64,000 bases of DNA from Microbacterium sp. USTB-Y (GTDB lineage Bacteria > Actinomycetota > Actinomycetes > Actinomycetales > Microbacteriaceae): NCBI RefSeq assembly GCF_023703415.1, contig NZ_JAGMTU010000006.1, positions 1 to 64,000 on the forward strand, given 5' to 3'. The notes beneath the pieces were generated by a model, which did no database searches, had not been told where the DNA came from, and saw only the letters and a list, made by a program, of their open reading frames with translations. Shown here piece after piece: positions 54,557 to 63,971 of the stretch. Position 1 is the first letter of the stretch; every line of letters begins with the position of its first letter. The translations under genes were made by a program, and so were the position numbers.

Positions 54557-55848
54557 ACCTCGTCGAGCACGGGACGCGCGGAGACGATCTGCGAGATCGG
54601 CCGCCAGACGAACAGCAGGGTGAGCGCCGCTCCGGCGAAGGCGAACCACCACGGCGCGGTGAGCCCCCACGCCTGCGCGAGCACCCCGCCGAGCGCCTGG
54701 CCGATGACCATCCCGCCGAACACCCCGACGGAGTTCACCGACGACACCCGGCCCTGCAGCTCATGCGGCACGAGCCGCTGCCGCACCGTGGTCGAGATCG
54801 TGCCCCAGACGAACGCGTAGAAGCCGAACACGAACATGATGATCAGGGCGATCCAGCCCTGGGTGGTCAGGGCGAACGCGAGGTGCATGACGACCTCGAG
54901 CGAGAGGCAGACGCGCATCATGGTGGCGAACGACACGTGCCGCTCCAGCCAGCCGAAGCTCATCGTCGCGAGCAGTCCGCCGGCGGCCGACGCGGTCGTG
55001 AGCATGCCGTAGCCGATCGCCCCCATGCGCAGATGCTCGGTCGCGTAGAGCACGAGCACGCCCCAGGGTGCCGCCCAGGTCACGTTGAACAGCAGGATGA
55101 TCACCACGAGCATCCGCACCGGAGGGTTCCGCCACAGCCAGCGCAGGCCCTCGGCGATGCGATGCACTGAGCTCGTCGAAGTGTCGGTGTGCACCTTCGC
55201 GGGGCGCGGATCCGCAGCGGCCGTCGTCGAGCCGCCCGCGTCGCGCGGAGGCACCGAAGTCCGCGCGATCCGGGAGATCAGCACGACCGCCAGGCTCACG
55301 CACACGGCCTCGAGCAGGAACGGCCAGGCGTGGCCCGCGGCGAACAGGAACGCGCCGAGCGGAGGACCGGCGAACTGGTTCGCGACGAGGAACCCCGCCT
55401 GCAGGCGGGCGTTGCCGAGCCCGAGGTCCACCGGCTTCAGGAGCATCGGCAGCAGTGTGGATCCCGCGGTGTCGACGAACACCTCCGCGGTGCCGTAGAG
55501 GAACGCGGAGGCCAGCACGATCCAGATGTTCGCCATGCCGGTCACGAGGAACGCGCACAGCGCGAGCAGCACGAGCGCGCGCGCACCGTTCGCCACCATG
55601 ACCAGCCGGCGGCGGTCGAAGCGGTCGGCGATCGCGCCCGCGTGCAGGCCGAACACCAGCCAGGGCAGGAACTGCAGGATCGCCCCGGCCGCCACGAGGA
55701 TCGGCGAGGAGGTCATCGACGCGATCAGCAGGGGGGCGGCGGCCAGCGCCACGCCGTCGCCGACGTTGCTGGTCCAGCTCGAGGCGAGCAGCCAGCGGAA
55801 GTCGGTGCCCAGGCGGCGCGGCGCGACGACTTCACCGATCCAGGACAT
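54538..55848 (-). CDS. MFS transporter (enterobactin-exporter-like MFS_3)
   Basis: The 436-residue protein has about twelve membrane helices, with [21 protein letters not shown] and [20 protein letters not shown] in the first half and [22 protein letters not shown] near the end. It resembles MFS_3 exporters. The central cytoplasmic loop (about 205-230) includes a sequence encoded by a CACTGAGCTCGTCGAAGTG element. A TAGTCT -10 box stands 6 bases before the ATG, so it is probably leaderless and divergent from ksgA. The substrate is not predictable. Confidence 0.88.
   Translation of the reverse strand: MSWIGEVVAPRRLGTDFRWLLASSWTSNVGDGVALAAAPLLIASMTSSPILVAAGAILQFLPWLVFGLHAGAIADRFDRRRLVMVANGARALVLLALCAFLVTGMANIWIVLASAFLYGTAEVFVDTAGSTLLPMLLKPVDLGLGNARLQAGFLVANQFAGPPLGAFLFAAGHAWPFLLEAVCVSLAVVLISRIARTSVPPRDAGGSTTAAADPRPAKVHTDTSTSSVHRIAEGLRWLWRNPPVRMLVVIILLFNVTWAAPWGVLVLYATEHLRMGAIGYGMLTTASAAGGLLATMSFGWLERHVSFATMMRVCLSLEVVMHLAFALTTQGWIALIIMFVFGFYAFVWGTISTTVRQRLVPHELQGRVSSVNSVGVFGGMVIGQALGGVLAQAWGLTAPWWFAFAGAALTLLFVWRPISQIVSARPVLDEVQANEP
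55165..55183. repeat. REP-like element inside the MFS gene
   Basis: CACTGAGCTCGTCGAAGTG has inverted CACT/AGTG ends and closely resembles the dispersed TTCGACRAGCTCAG words found in many bacterial genomes. It encodes part of the hydrophilic loop of the transporter and does not break the frame. Confidence 0.45.
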
Positions 55849-55854
55849 CCGAGA

Positions 55855-55878
55855 AGACTATCGACGGTAGGGGACAAT
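55855..55878. promoter_or_regulatory. Divergent leaderless promoters of the MFS gene and ksgA
   Basis: On the minus strand TAGTCT (55855-55860) stands 6 bases before the MFS ATG at 55848. On the plus strand GACAAT (55873-55878) stands 6 bases before the ksgA ATG at 55885. The two start codons are only 36 bases apart, so the -35 regions must overlap the opposite promoter. Confidence 0.55.
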
Positions 55879-55884
55879 GGTCAG

Positions 55885-56733
55885 ATGACCGTCTCCCTGC
55901 TCGGCGCCGCCGATATCCGCCGGCTCGCCGCCGAACTCGATGTGACGCCCACCAAGAAGCTCGGCCAGAACTTCGTCGTCGATGCGAACACCGTGCGCAA
56001 GATCGTCCAGGCCGCCGCCGTGCAGCCGTCGGAGCGGGTCGTGGAGATCGGCCCGGGTCTCGGATCGCTGACCCTGGCGATCCTCGAGACGGGCGCGAGC
56101 GTCACCGCGGTGGAGATCGACCACCGCCTCGCCGCGCGCCTGCCGCAGACCGCGCGCGACCGCGGCGTGCCGGAGGGGGCGCTGACCGTCGTGGACGCCG
56201 ACGCGATGCGGGTGACGGAGCTGCCGGGCGAGCCGGCCGTGCTCGTCGCGAACCTGCCCTACAACGTCTCGGTGCCGGTGCTGCTGCACTTCCTCGAGAC
56301 CTTCCCCTACCTCCAGCGCGGCGTCGTCATGGTGCAGGCCGAGGTCGCGGAGCGGCTGGCGGCGAAGCCCGGCTCCAAGATCTACGGAGCCCCGAGCGTC
56401 AAGGCCGCCTGGTACGGGCCGTGGAAGCTCAGCGGCACGGTGTCGCGACAGGTGTTCTGGCCGGTGCCGAACGTCGACAGCCTGCTCGTCGGGTTCCATC
56501 GGGATCCGCAGCCGCGCGGATCCGACCAGGAGCGTCTGCGCACGTTCGCGATCGTGGACGCCGCGTTCAACCAGCGGCGCAAGATGCTGCGTCAGGCGCT
56601 GTCCGGGATCTTCGGCAGTTCCGCCGAGGCCTCCGCCGTGCTCGAATCGGCCGGCGTCGCGCCGACGGCGCGGGGTGAGGATCTCACCGTGGACGACTAT
56701 CACCGCATCGCGCGGGTCGCGCCGAAGGACTGA
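55885..56733 (+). CDS. ksgA: 16S rRNA dimethyladenosine transferase KsgA
   Basis: KsgA (RsmA) dimethylates two adjacent adenines near the 3' end of 16S rRNA. The 282-residue SAM-dependent enzyme has [17 protein letters not shown] (about 24-40), the SAM loop [16 protein letters not shown] (about 53-68) and the catalytic NLPYNVSVP (about 123-131). ATG 55885 is 6 bases after a GACAAT -10 box; the longer open frame lies in the MFS gene. It is followed by a strong terminator rather than by ispE, which here lies 2 kb downstream. Confidence 0.96.
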   Translation: MTVSLLGAADIRRLAAELDVTPTKKLGQNFVVDANTVRKIVQAAAVQPSERVVEIGPGLGSLTLAILETGASVTAVEIDHRLAARLPQTARDRGVPEGALTVVDADAMRVTELPGEPAVLVANLPYNVSVPVLLHFLETFPYLQRGVVMVQAEVAERLAAKPGSKIYGAPSVKAAWYGPWKLSGTVSRQVFWPVPNVDSLLVGFHRDPQPRGSDQERLRTFAIVDAAFNQRRKMLRQALSGIFGSSAEASAVLESAGVAPTARGEDLTVDDYHRIARVAPKD

Positions 56734-56766
56734 GCGGATCGAGCCCGGATCCGTTTCCCCCGAAGT

Positions 56767-56803
56767 TGTGCCCTCTCGGGTTTCGGGTTCCCGAGAGGGC
56801 ACA
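56767..56803. terminator. Hairpin terminator after ksgA
   Basis: TGTGCCCTCTCGGG (56767-56780) pairs perfectly with CCCGAGAGGGCACA (56790-56803) over 14 bp, with a 9-base loop. It starts 34 bases after the ksgA stop. Confidence 0.85.
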
Positions 56804-56891
56804 TTCACTTCACTTGGAGGTACCTTCACGTCGACCGAGTCCCCAGATCCCGGTCGACTTCCTCAGCTGAGGTCTCGACAATAACACCGGA

Positions 56892-57557
56892 TCACCTTGT
56901 CCCCCAAATGGGGGACAAGGACAAATGCTGAGAGTTTGCCGTGAATGGGCGCGGCGCGGCGGGGCGCGGGCGCCGTACCCGCGTCTCGAGGGTGTGCAGC
57001 CAGGCGATCACGGAGCCGAAGGCGAGCGCCTCGAACACCGTGAGCGTGATGACCCCGGCGACCAGGGCCGTCATGCCGACGGCGAGCACGATCGTCGCTC
57101 CGACGGCGAGGCGGTCGAGCGTGCGGGACGCCCCGCGCAGGTGCAGGCGATGCATGAGGAGCAGCCCCGCGGAGGAGGCGAGGGCGCCGTTGGCGGCGCG
57201 CTCATGCGCGAACACGTTGTAGGAGAGCGGCAGGACGCCGACGAGCGCGAGGCTGAGGCCGAGCCCGACGATGAGCAGCGGCACGACCGTCGAAACAGCC
57301 GCATTCGCGCCGATTCCCGCGAGGGATCCGCTCTTGAGGCCGCGACGGACCGGCACGGCGGCGAGGGCGATCACCGCACCCGCGAGCACCATCCCGAGGT
57401 TGAAGTACGCGCTGGAGTCGTCCTGCATCGCTCCGAGCCTGCTGAAGCAGGAGAGCCACCACCGGGGGTCGGCGGTGGTCAGCGCGGCTGCGGGAATGCA
57501 TACGCAGAGCACTCCCGCGGCCAGGAGCACGAGGGGGGTACGCCGAGGCCAGTGCAT
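56892..57557 (-). CDS. DUF998-like membrane protein
   Basis: The 221-residue product has about six membrane segments and the DUF998 layout: a first helix, a WWLSCFSRLGAMQDDSSAYFNLGMVLAG segment that resembles the family S-x-LG loop, and further helices to about residue 200. Function unknown. ATG 57557 follows CAGGAT by 5 bases; the frame is open to 57614 with no membrane character. It interrupts the usual ksgA-ispE order on the opposite strand, so it is probably a recent or lineage-specific insertion. Confidence 0.7.
   Translation of the reverse strand: MHWPRRTPLVLLAAGVLCVCIPAAALTTADPRWWLSCFSRLGAMQDDSSAYFNLGMVLAGAVIALAAVPVRRGLKSGSLAGIGANAAVSTVVPLLIVGLGLSLALVGVLPLSYNVFAHERAANGALASSAGLLLMHRLHLRGASRTLDRLAVGATIVLAVGMTALVAGVITLTVFEALAFGSVIAWLHTLETRVRRPRPAAPRPFTANSQHLSLSPIWGTR
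56895..56920. terminator. Hairpin at the end of the DUF998-like gene
   Basis: CCTTGTCCCCC (56895-56905) and GGGGGACAAGG (56910-56920) form a perfect 11-bp stem with a 4-base loop. It overlaps the last codons of the minus-strand gene. Between it and the ksgA terminator lie a GTCGACCG/CGGTCGAC inverted pair near 56829-56858 and the palindrome CTCAGCTGAG, so this 160-base gap is packed with hairpins. Confidence 0.6.
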
Positions 57558-57773
57558 GACGGATCCTGTCGCCGCACGCTCGGGCGAATGCACTTTTCGG
57601 GTGGAGATCCGCACTGGGGGCGAGCGTGATCGGACGCGGATCGGGCTCGGTCCGCGGTTGGCCGATCATCCTAGCGAGTCTGCGAGATATCGGCGAGCGC
57701 CGCCCGGGGCCCCGGCCCGCCCGAACTGCGGAAAGAGAGCCGGGGAATCGGGTGCGACGAGGCGCAGCGCCGC

Positions 57774-57779
57774 TAACCT
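57774..57779 (+). promoter_or_regulatory. Leaderless-type -10 box of the aldo/keto reductase-ispE unit
   Basis: TAACCT is followed by GGGACG (6 bases) and the GTG start at 57786. The rest of the gap 57558-57773 contains no gene. Confidence 0.55.
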
Positions 57780-57785
57780 GGGACG

Positions 57786-58853
57786 GTGACCGAGCCGCGC
57801 TTCCGCCCAGACGTCCTCGACATCCATCGCCCCCACACCGCCGCCGCGGACCGCTATGAGGGGGCCCATTTCCGGCAGGTCGGGTCGTCCGGCCTCTTCC
57901 TGCCGGCGATCTCGCTCGGGCTGTGGTGGAACTTCGGCGACAACATCCCGATGGACGATCAGCGCGCCCTCCTGCGGCACGCGTTCGACCGGGGGATCAC
58001 GCACTTCGACCTGGCGAACAACTACGGCCCGCCGTACGGCTCCGCGGAGAAGAACTTCGGGCGGATCTTCGCCGAGGACCTGCGGCCCTACCGTGACGAA
58101 CTGATCATCTCGTCGAAAGCGGGCTGGGACATGTGGCCGGGGCCGTACGGAGACCTCGGCAGCCGCAAGTACATCCTGGCCAGCGCCGAGCAGTCGCTGA
58201 CCCGGATGGGGCTGGACTACGTCGACATCTTCTATTCGCACCGGGTGGATCCGGAGACGCCCATCGAGGAGACCATCGGCGCGCTGGACACTCTCGTCCG
58301 GCAGGGCAAGGCGCTGTACGTCGGCATCTCGTCCTACAGCGCGGAGCGCACGGAGGCCGCGGCGGACATCGCCCGCGAGCTCGGCACGCCCCTCGTGATC
58401 CATCAGCCCTCGTACTCGATCCTGAACCGCTGGGTGGAGGACGGTCTCACCGAGACGCTCCGCGAGGAGGGGATGGGGGCGATCGCGTTCACACCGCTCG
58501 CGCAGGGGCTGCTCACCGGCAAGTACCTCGACGACGGCACCGCCGAGCGCGCCCAGAAGCGCGGCTCCCTGCCGGACCGCCCGCTCAGCGACGAGGGCCT
58601 CGGGGTCCTGCGTGCGCTGAACGACCTCGCCCGGGAGCGCGGTCAGAGTCTCGCCCAGCTGGCCCTGCAGTGGGTGCTGCGCGACGGCGTCGTGGCCTCG
58701 GCGCTCATCGGCGCCTCGCGGCCCGCGCAGCTCGACGAGAACCTCGGGGCGCTCGACGCGCCCGAGCTCACGGCCGAGGAGCTCGCGCGCATCGATCGGG
58801 TGGCCGGCGCGGGTCTCGATGTGAACCTGTGGTCGGTCTCCTCGGAGCTCTGA
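57786..58853 (+). CDS. Aldo/keto reductase (L-glyceraldehyde-3-phosphate reductase type, YghZ-like)
   Basis: The 355-residue enzyme has THFDLANNYGPPYGSAE (catalytic Asp and Tyr, about 74-90), LIISSKAGWDMWPGPYGDLGSRKYI (Lys, about 102-126), DIFYSHRVDP (His, about 144-153) and HQPSYSILNRWVEDGL. The MWPGPYG insert is characteristic of YghZ/GpR proteins, which detoxify L-glyceraldehyde-3-phosphate and methylglyoxal. It starts at a leaderless GTG and is followed 4 bases later by ispE, so they form one unit. Confidence 0.92.
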   Translation: MTEPRFRPDVLDIHRPHTAAADRYEGAHFRQVGSSGLFLPAISLGLWWNFGDNIPMDDQRALLRHAFDRGITHFDLANNYGPPYGSAEKNFGRIFAEDLRPYRDELIISSKAGWDMWPGPYGDLGSRKYILASAEQSLTRMGLDYVDIFYSHRVDPETPIEETIGALDTLVRQGKALYVGISSYSAERTEAAADIARELGTPLVIHQPSYSILNRWVEDGLTETLREEGMGAIAFTPLAQGLLTGKYLDDGTAERAQKRGSLPDRPLSDEGLGVLRALNDLARERGQSLAQLALQWVLRDGVVASALIGASRPAQLDENLGALDAPELTAEELARIDRVAGAGLDVNLWSVSSEL

Positions 58854-58857
58854 GGCG

Positions 58858-59844
58858 ATGAGCATCGCGGAGGAGGCGCCGGACGACCAGCCCGTGCGCC
58901 GGGTGCACGTGCGGGCTCCGGGGAAGGTCAACCTCTTCCTCGGCGTGGGAGACCTCGACGACGACGGCTATCACGAGCTGTCCACGGTCTTCCAGGCGGT
59001 GTCCCTCTACGAGGACGTCATCGCGACGCCCGCCGACGACTTCACGATCAGCGTGTCGGGCGTCGCGGATCCGTCCACGGTCCCGCTCGACGACCGCAAC
59101 CTCGCGATGCGCGCGGCGAAGCTCCTCGCCGCGGCCACGGGGTACGCGGGGGGAGCGCACCTGGACGTGCGCAAGAGCGTGCCGGTCGCCGGGGGGATGG
59201 GCGGCGGATCCGCGGATGCCGCGGCCGCCCTCGTCGCCTGCAACGAGCTGTGGCGCACGGGGCTCGACCACGGTCGCCTGCAGGAGCTCGGGGCCAGGCT
59301 CGGCGCCGATGTGCCCTTCTCGCTCCTGGGCGGCACCGCCGTCGGCTCGGGGCGCGGCGATGTGCTGACCCCCGCGCTCTCCCGTGGCCGGTACCAGTGG
59401 GTGCTGCTCCTCGACGACGAGGGGCTGTCCACTCCCGCGGTGTACCGGGCTTTCGACCTGGTGATGGCGGAGGACCGGCAGAGCGATGCGGAGCGCCACG
59501 CCGAGCGGCGCCGGCTGGACCCCGTGCAGGTGCCTCCGTCCTTCTTCGAGTCGCTCCTCTCGGGGGAGGCGTTCGAGCTCGGGCAGAGCCTGCGCAACCA
59601 GCTGGAGGCGGGATCCTTCCGGCTGCGCCCGCAATTGGAGGAGACCATCGACAGGGTGATCGGCGGAGGCGGCGGGCCGGTCGTCGGCGGGATCGTGTCG
59701 GGGTCCGGTCCGACCCTCGCGTTCCTCTGCGAGACGGCCGAGGGGGCGGACGCCACCGCCGAGATGCTCCGCGGCTGGGGGCGCACGGCGCTGCGGGCGC
59801 ACGGGCCGGTGCGCGGCGCGCACGTCGTCTCGATCGAGTCCTGA
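58858..59844 (+). CDS. ispE: 4-diphosphocytidyl-2-C-methyl-D-erythritol kinase IspE
   Basis: IspE phosphorylates CDP-methylerythritol in the MEP route to isoprenoids. The 328-residue GHMP kinase has APGKVNLFLGVGDLDDDGYHEL (about 19-40), the ATP loop PVAGGMGGGSADAAAAL (about 108-124) and the C-terminal GGIVSGSGPTLAFLC (about 277-291). It follows the aldo/keto reductase gene by 4 bases and probably uses its promoter. In many actinobacteria ispE follows ksgA directly; here two genes lie between. Confidence 0.95.
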   Translation: MSIAEEAPDDQPVRRVHVRAPGKVNLFLGVGDLDDDGYHELSTVFQAVSLYEDVIATPADDFTISVSGVADPSTVPLDDRNLAMRAAKLLAAATGYAGGAHLDVRKSVPVAGGMGGGSADAAAALVACNELWRTGLDHGRLQELGARLGADVPFSLLGGTAVGSGRGDVLTPALSRGRYQWVLLLDDEGLSTPAVYRAFDLVMAEDRQSDAERHAERRRLDPVQVPPSFFESLLSGEAFELGQSLRNQLEAGSFRLRPQLEETIDRVIGGGGGPVVGGIVSGSGPTLAFLCETAEGADATAEMLRGWGRTALRAHGPVRGAHVVSIES

Positions 59845-59924
59845 GCCGATCCTCCGTCTCGCGCCGGGCGGATCGGGTCCGTGCGTGCGCGTCGGCGGCT
59901 TGGCCTCCATAATGGACTCATCCA

Positions 59925-59938
59925 TGTGACCGTGCACA
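59925..59938. promoter_or_regulatory. LacI-type operator upstream of its own gene
   Basis: TGTGACCGTGCACA is a 14-bp imperfect palindrome with a central CG (5 of 7 pairs). It lies just downstream of a CATAAT -10 box (59908-59913), near the expected transcription start, and shares the TGTGAnCGnnnACA pattern with a second site before mmsA. Autoregulation is inferred. The GAGGAGG site for the gene follows. Confidence 0.55.
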
Positions 59939-59953
59939 TCGAGGAGGCTCTGC

Positions 59954-60967
59954 ATGTCGACCTCCTCCGAGCGTGCCCGGATGCCCAGCATCCGCGACGT
60001 GGCACGCCTGGCCGGGGTCTCGCACCAGACCGTCTCGCGGGTGCTCAACGACCACCCCAGCATCCGGCCGGAGACGAAGGAGCGGGTGCTCGACGCGATC
60101 CGCGTGCTGGACTACCGGCCGAACGTGGCGGCGCGCGCGCTCGCCACGAGCCGGTCGAACATCCTGGGCGTGCTCTCGGCGACCACCGGCGAGTTCGGCC
60201 CGACGTCCTCGATCGCGGCGATCGAGGACGCGGCGCGGGCCGAGGGCTACTCGGTCAGCACGCTCAACCTGCCCGACACCACCCCGGAGGCGATCGGCGC
60301 CGCGGTGCGGCAGCTCGTCGGCGAGTCCGTCGACGGCATCGTGGTGCTCGCGCCGCAGGTGCGGGTGTTCAACGTGCTGCGGGGGATGGCGGTGACGGTG
60401 CCGTTCGTCAGCCTGCAGACCGCCTCCGGCTCGGACGGCTTCAGCCATTCCGCGGATCAGCTCGCCGGCGCGCGCATGATCACCGAGTACCTCATCCGGC
60501 TCGGGCACAGCGACATCCTGCACCTGGCGGGTCCGCAGGACTGGATCGAGGCCGAGTCGCGCATGCGCGGGTACCTGGATGCGATGCGCGACGCCGATCT
60601 GCCCACCATCCCGCCCATCCGCGGCGACTGGACCGCCGACTTCGGCTACTTCGCCGGTCAGGAGCTCGCGCGGCGCCGTGACTTCACCGCCGTGTTCGCC
60701 GCCAACGACCTGATGGCGATCGGCCTGATGCACGGCTTCCGCGACGCGGGGCTGCGGGTGCCGATCGATGTGAGCGTCGTGGGCTTCGACGACATCCCGG
60801 TGGCGGCGCACGTCGCGCCGCCGCTGACGACCGTGCACCAGGACTTCGCCGAGCTCGGCCGGCGGGCGGTGCGGATCCTGCTGGCGCAGCTGCGCGGGGA
60901 CGCGGCGCCGGAGTTCGGGCCGGTCGTGCCGGTGCTGTGCGGACGCGAGTCCGCCGCGTCACGGTAA
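59954..60967 (+). CDS. LacI-family transcriptional regulator
   Basis: The 337-residue protein has the N-terminal helix-turn-helix and hinge (about 11-65, with DVARLAGVSHQTVSRVLND then RPETKERVLDAI) and a periplasmic-binding-protein-like C-terminal domain (about 70-335, with GTA-type VFAANDLMAIGLMHGFRD and VGFDDIP). LacI proteins repress sugar genes until a sugar binds. It is directly upstream of an MmsAB-type transporter, whose promoter has a matching operator, so it is very probably the local repressor. The start has GAGGAGG upstream. Confidence 0.94.
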   Translation: MSTSSERARMPSIRDVARLAGVSHQTVSRVLNDHPSIRPETKERVLDAIRVLDYRPNVAARALATSRSNILGVLSATTGEFGPTSSIAAIEDAARAEGYSVSTLNLPDTTPEAIGAAVRQLVGESVDGIVVLAPQVRVFNVLRGMAVTVPFVSLQTASGSDGFSHSADQLAGARMITEYLIRLGHSDILHLAGPQDWIEAESRMRGYLDAMRDADLPTIPPIRGDWTADFGYFAGQELARRRDFTAVFAANDLMAIGLMHGFRDAGLRVPIDVSVVGFDDIPVAAHVAPPLTTVHQDFAELGRRAVRILLAQLRGDAAPEFGPVVPVLCGRESAASR

Positions 60968-60990
60968 GGACACGAAATCGGCGTCGGCAC

Positions 60991-61043
60991 TTGACACTGC
61001 CGAAGCGCGCAAGGCACCATGTAACCCGATGTGAACGGTAACA
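60991..61043 (+). promoter_or_regulatory. mmsAB promoter with LacI-type operator
   Basis: A consensus -35 TTGACA (60991-60996) and a -10 CACCAT (61015-61020) are separated by 18 bases. The operator TGTGAACGGTAACA (61030-61043) lies at or just after the expected start. Its pattern TGTGAnCGnnnACA matches the site upstream of the lacI-type gene. Repression by that regulator is inferred. Confidence 0.6.
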
Positions 61044-61083
61044 TTGACCGGAACATCATCGGACCTGGTATCGAAGGAGATCC

Positions 61084-62652
61084 GTGAGCGAGACGACGGC
61101 GTTGCCCACCGTGGCGGGACCGATCCTCGAGATGCGCAGCATCACGAAGGAGTTCCCGGGCGTGAAAGCCCTCTCCGATGTGTCCATCACCGTCCGCACC
61201 GGCGAGGTGCACGCCATCTGCGGCGAGAACGGCGCGGGCAAGTCGACCCTGATGAAGGTGCTGTCCGGGGTCTACCCCTACGGCACGTACGACGGCGAGA
61301 TCCTGCTCTACGGGCAGGAGCAGCGCTTCCGAGACATCGCCGCGAGCGAACATGCCGGAATCGTGATCATCCACCAGGAGCTCGCGCTGATCCCCGAGCT
61401 CTCGATCACCGAGAACATCTTCCTCGGCAATGAGATCCGCCGCGGCGCCCGCATCGACTGGACCGCGCAGAAGCAGCGCACGGTCGAGCTCCTCGCCCGC
61501 GTCGGCCTCAAGGAGGATCCCGACGTCGCGATCAAGCACCTCGGCGTCGGCAAGCAGCAGCTCATCGAGATCGCCAAGGCGCTCAACAAGGACGTCAAGC
61601 TGCTGATCCTCGACGAGCCCACCGCGGCGCTCAACGAGAACGACTCGCAGCACCTGCTCGACCTGATCCTCGGCCTCAAGGCCAAGGGGATCACGTCGAT
61701 CATCATCAGCCACAAGCTCAACGAGATCGAGCAGATCGCCGACGAGATCACGATCATCCGCGACGGCCGCACGGTCGAGACGCTCGACGTCGGACGCGGC
61801 GAGATCAACGAGGACCGCATCATCCGCGGCATGGTCGGCCGCTCGCTGGAGAGCCGCTACCCCGACCGCACCCCCGAGATCGGCGAGGTGTTCTTCGAGG
61901 TCAAGGACTGGTGGGTGCGCCACCCCTCGGTCTCCGAGCGCATGGTCGTGAAGGGTTCCAGCATCGAGGTGCGCCGCGGGGAGGTCGTCGGCATCGCCGG
62001 CCTCATGGGGGCAGGGCGCACCGAGTTCGCGATGAGCATCTTCGGCCGCTCCTACGGGCAGTTCCTCTCCGGCACGATCGTCAAGGACGGCCAGGAGATC
62101 GCGCTGCCCGACGTGCGCAGCGCGATCCGGCACGGTCTCGCCTACGTGAGCGAGGACCGCAAGGTGCTCGGCCTCAACCTGCTGGACACCATCAAGCGCT
62201 CGATCGTCTCGGCGAAGCTCTCCAAGATCTCCCGCAACGGCGTCGTCAACGACATCGAGGAGGCGCAGGTGGCCGAGCGGTACCGGAAGTCCCTGCGCAT
62301 CAAGACGCCGACGGTCGACCAGGGCGTGGGCACGCTCTCGGGCGGGAACCAGCAGAAGGTCGTGCTGGCCAAGTGGATGTTCACGGATCCGGATCTGCTG
62401 ATCCTGGACGAGCCGACCCGCGGCATCGACGTCGGCGCCAAGTACGAGATCTACGGCATCATCAACGAGCTCGCGGCGCAGGGCAAGGGCGTCATCGTGA
62501 TCTCCAGCGAGCTGCCCGAGCTGCTCGGCATGTCCGACCGCATCTACACCGTGTTCGAGGGACGCGTCACCGACTGCCTCCCCGCATCCGAAGCAACCCC
62601 GGAGGCGCTCATGCGCAGCATGACCTCCCTTACTCAGAAGGCGTCCGCATGA
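61084..62652 (+). CDS. mmsA: Sugar ABC transporter ATPase (MmsA/GguA type)
   Basis: The 522-residue protein has two ABC domains in tandem, as in monosaccharide transporters. The first has Walker [10 protein letters not shown] (about 49-57), a degenerate signature [13 protein letters not shown] and Walker [12 protein letters not shown]. The second has the modified loop GLMGAGRTE, the signature [15 protein letters not shown] and Walker [13 protein letters not shown]. It matches the MmsA/GguA/XylG group. It starts at GTG with GAAGGAG and overlaps the permease gene by ATGA. Confidence 0.94.
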   Translation: MSETTALPTVAGPILEMRSITKEFPGVKALSDVSITVRTGEVHAICGENGAGKSTLMKVLSGVYPYGTYDGEILLYGQEQRFRDIAASEHAGIVIIHQELALIPELSITENIFLGNEIRRGARIDWTAQKQRTVELLARVGLKEDPDVAIKHLGVGKQQLIEIAKALNKDVKLLILDEPTAALNENDSQHLLDLILGLKAKGITSIIISHKLNEIEQIADEITIIRDGRTVETLDVGRGEINEDRIIRGMVGRSLESRYPDRTPEIGEVFFEVKDWWVRHPSVSERMVVKGSSIEVRRGEVVGIAGLMGAGRTEFAMSIFGRSYGQFLSGTIVKDGQEIALPDVRSAIRHGLAYVSEDRKVLGLNLLDTIKRSIVSAKLSKISRNGVVNDIEEAQVAERYRKSLRIKTPTVDQGVGTLSGGNQQKVVLAKWMFTDPDLLILDEPTRGIDVGAKYEIYGIINELAAQGKGVIVISSELPELLGMSDRIYTVFEGRVTDCLPASEATPEALMRSMTSLTQKASA

Positions 62653-63971
62653 GCACCACGACCACGCCCGCACCGCAGGTACCCGCGCCCGAGCCGGGCT
62701 TCCGCTTCCGCGATCTCGGCAAGATGATGGGCGGCGGCCAGTCCACCGGACGTCAGTTCGGCATCCTCGGATCACTGATCGTCATCATCCTGATCTTCCA
62801 GGTCTGGACCGGAGGTCTGACGCTGTCGTCGGGCAACCTGATCAACGTCGTCAGCCAGTACTCCTACATCCTGATCCTGGCCATCGGCATGGTGATGGTC
62901 ATCATCATGGGCCACATCGATCTCTCGGTCGGCTCGGTGGCCGCGTTCGTCGGCATCGTCGTGGCCCAGTCCATGGCGAACTGGCACTTCCCGTGGTGGG
63001 CGGCGATCCTGCTCGGCCTCGCCCTCGGCGCGCTCGTCGGCGCCTGGCAGGGCTTCTGGGTCGCGTTCGTGCGGGTGCCCGCGTTCATCGTCACCCTCGC
63101 CGGCATGCTGTTCTTCCGAGGCGCCAACCAGGCGGTCGGGCAGTCGACGTCGGTGGCGGTTCCGGCCGACTTCCAGTTCATCGGCGCGGGCTACCTTCCC
63201 GAGCTCGCCGTGCCGCTCAACTTCAACGTGCTGACGATGCTGCTCGCGGTCCTGGCCGCGGCATGGGTCGTGTTCTTCGAGTTCCGCATGCGCGCCTCGC
63301 AGCGCAAGGCCGGCACCGAGAGCGCCCCGCTCTGGGTGAGCGTGGTGAAGATCGTGGTCCTCGCCGCGATCATCCTCGCGGCCGGCTGGCTGTTCGCCAA
63401 CGGACGGCCGGGCACGAGCTTCCCGATCTCGGGGCTCATCCTGCTGGTGCTCGTCATCGTCTACACCTTCGTCACCAACAACACCGTCTTCGGCCGCCAC
63501 ATCTACGCGGTCGGCGGCAACCGCCAGGCGGCTCGCCTCAGCGGCGTGAAGGACCGGTGGACCGACTTCTTCGTCATGATGAACATGTCGGTGCTCGCCT
63601 CGGTCGCGGCGATGATCTACGTCGCCCGCGCCACGGCCTCCGGTCCTCAGGACGGCAACGGCTGGGAGCTCGACGCGATCGCGGCCGTGTTCATCGGCGG
63701 CGCGGCCGTCTCCGGCGGCATCGGCACCGTGATCGGCTCGATCATCGGTGGCCTGGTCATGGCCTTCCTCAACAACGGCATGGCGCTGCTCGGCGCGGGC
63801 GCCGACACGGTCGCGATGGTGAAGGGACTCGTGCTGCTCGGGGCCGTCGCCGTCGACGTCTGGAACAAGCAGCAGGGCCGGCCGTCCATCACCGGATTCA
63901 TCACCCGACGGTTCTCCCGCGCGGAGGAGCCGTTCCCCACCACCGCTGGCGGCACTGCGAGCGGAAAGTAA
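62649..63971 (+). CDS. mmsB: Sugar ABC transporter permease (MmsB/GguB type)
   Basis: The 440-residue inner-membrane protein has about ten to twelve helices with the family segments [24 protein letters not shown] (about 77-100), [16 protein letters not shown] (about 146-161), [15 protein letters not shown] (about 289-303) and [18 protein letters not shown] (about 344-361). It matches MmsB/GguB/XylH permeases for xylose, arabinose, galactose or glucose. It is complete and ends 29 bases before the window edge. The substrate-binding protein gene is not between the regulator and this gene and may lie just downstream, outside the window. Confidence 0.94.
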   Translation: MSTTTTPAPQVPAPEPGFRFRDLGKMMGGGQSTGRQFGILGSLIVIILIFQVWTGGLTLSSGNLINVVSQYSYILILAIGMVMVIIMGHIDLSVGSVAAFVGIVVAQSMANWHFPWWAAILLGLALGALVGAWQGFWVAFVRVPAFIVTLAGMLFFRGANQAVGQSTSVAVPADFQFIGAGYLPELAVPLNFNVLTMLLAVLAAAWVVFFEFRMRASQRKAGTESAPLWVSVVKIVVLAAIILAAGWLFANGRPGTSFPISGLILLVLVIVYTFVTNNTVFGRHIYAVGGNRQAARLSGVKDRWTDFFVMMNMSVLASVAAMIYVARATASGPQDGNGWELDAIAAVFIGGAAVSGGIGTVIGSIIGGLVMAFLNNGMALLGAGADTVAMVKGLVLLGAVAVDVWNKQQGRPSITGFITRRFSRAEEPFPTTAGGTASGK

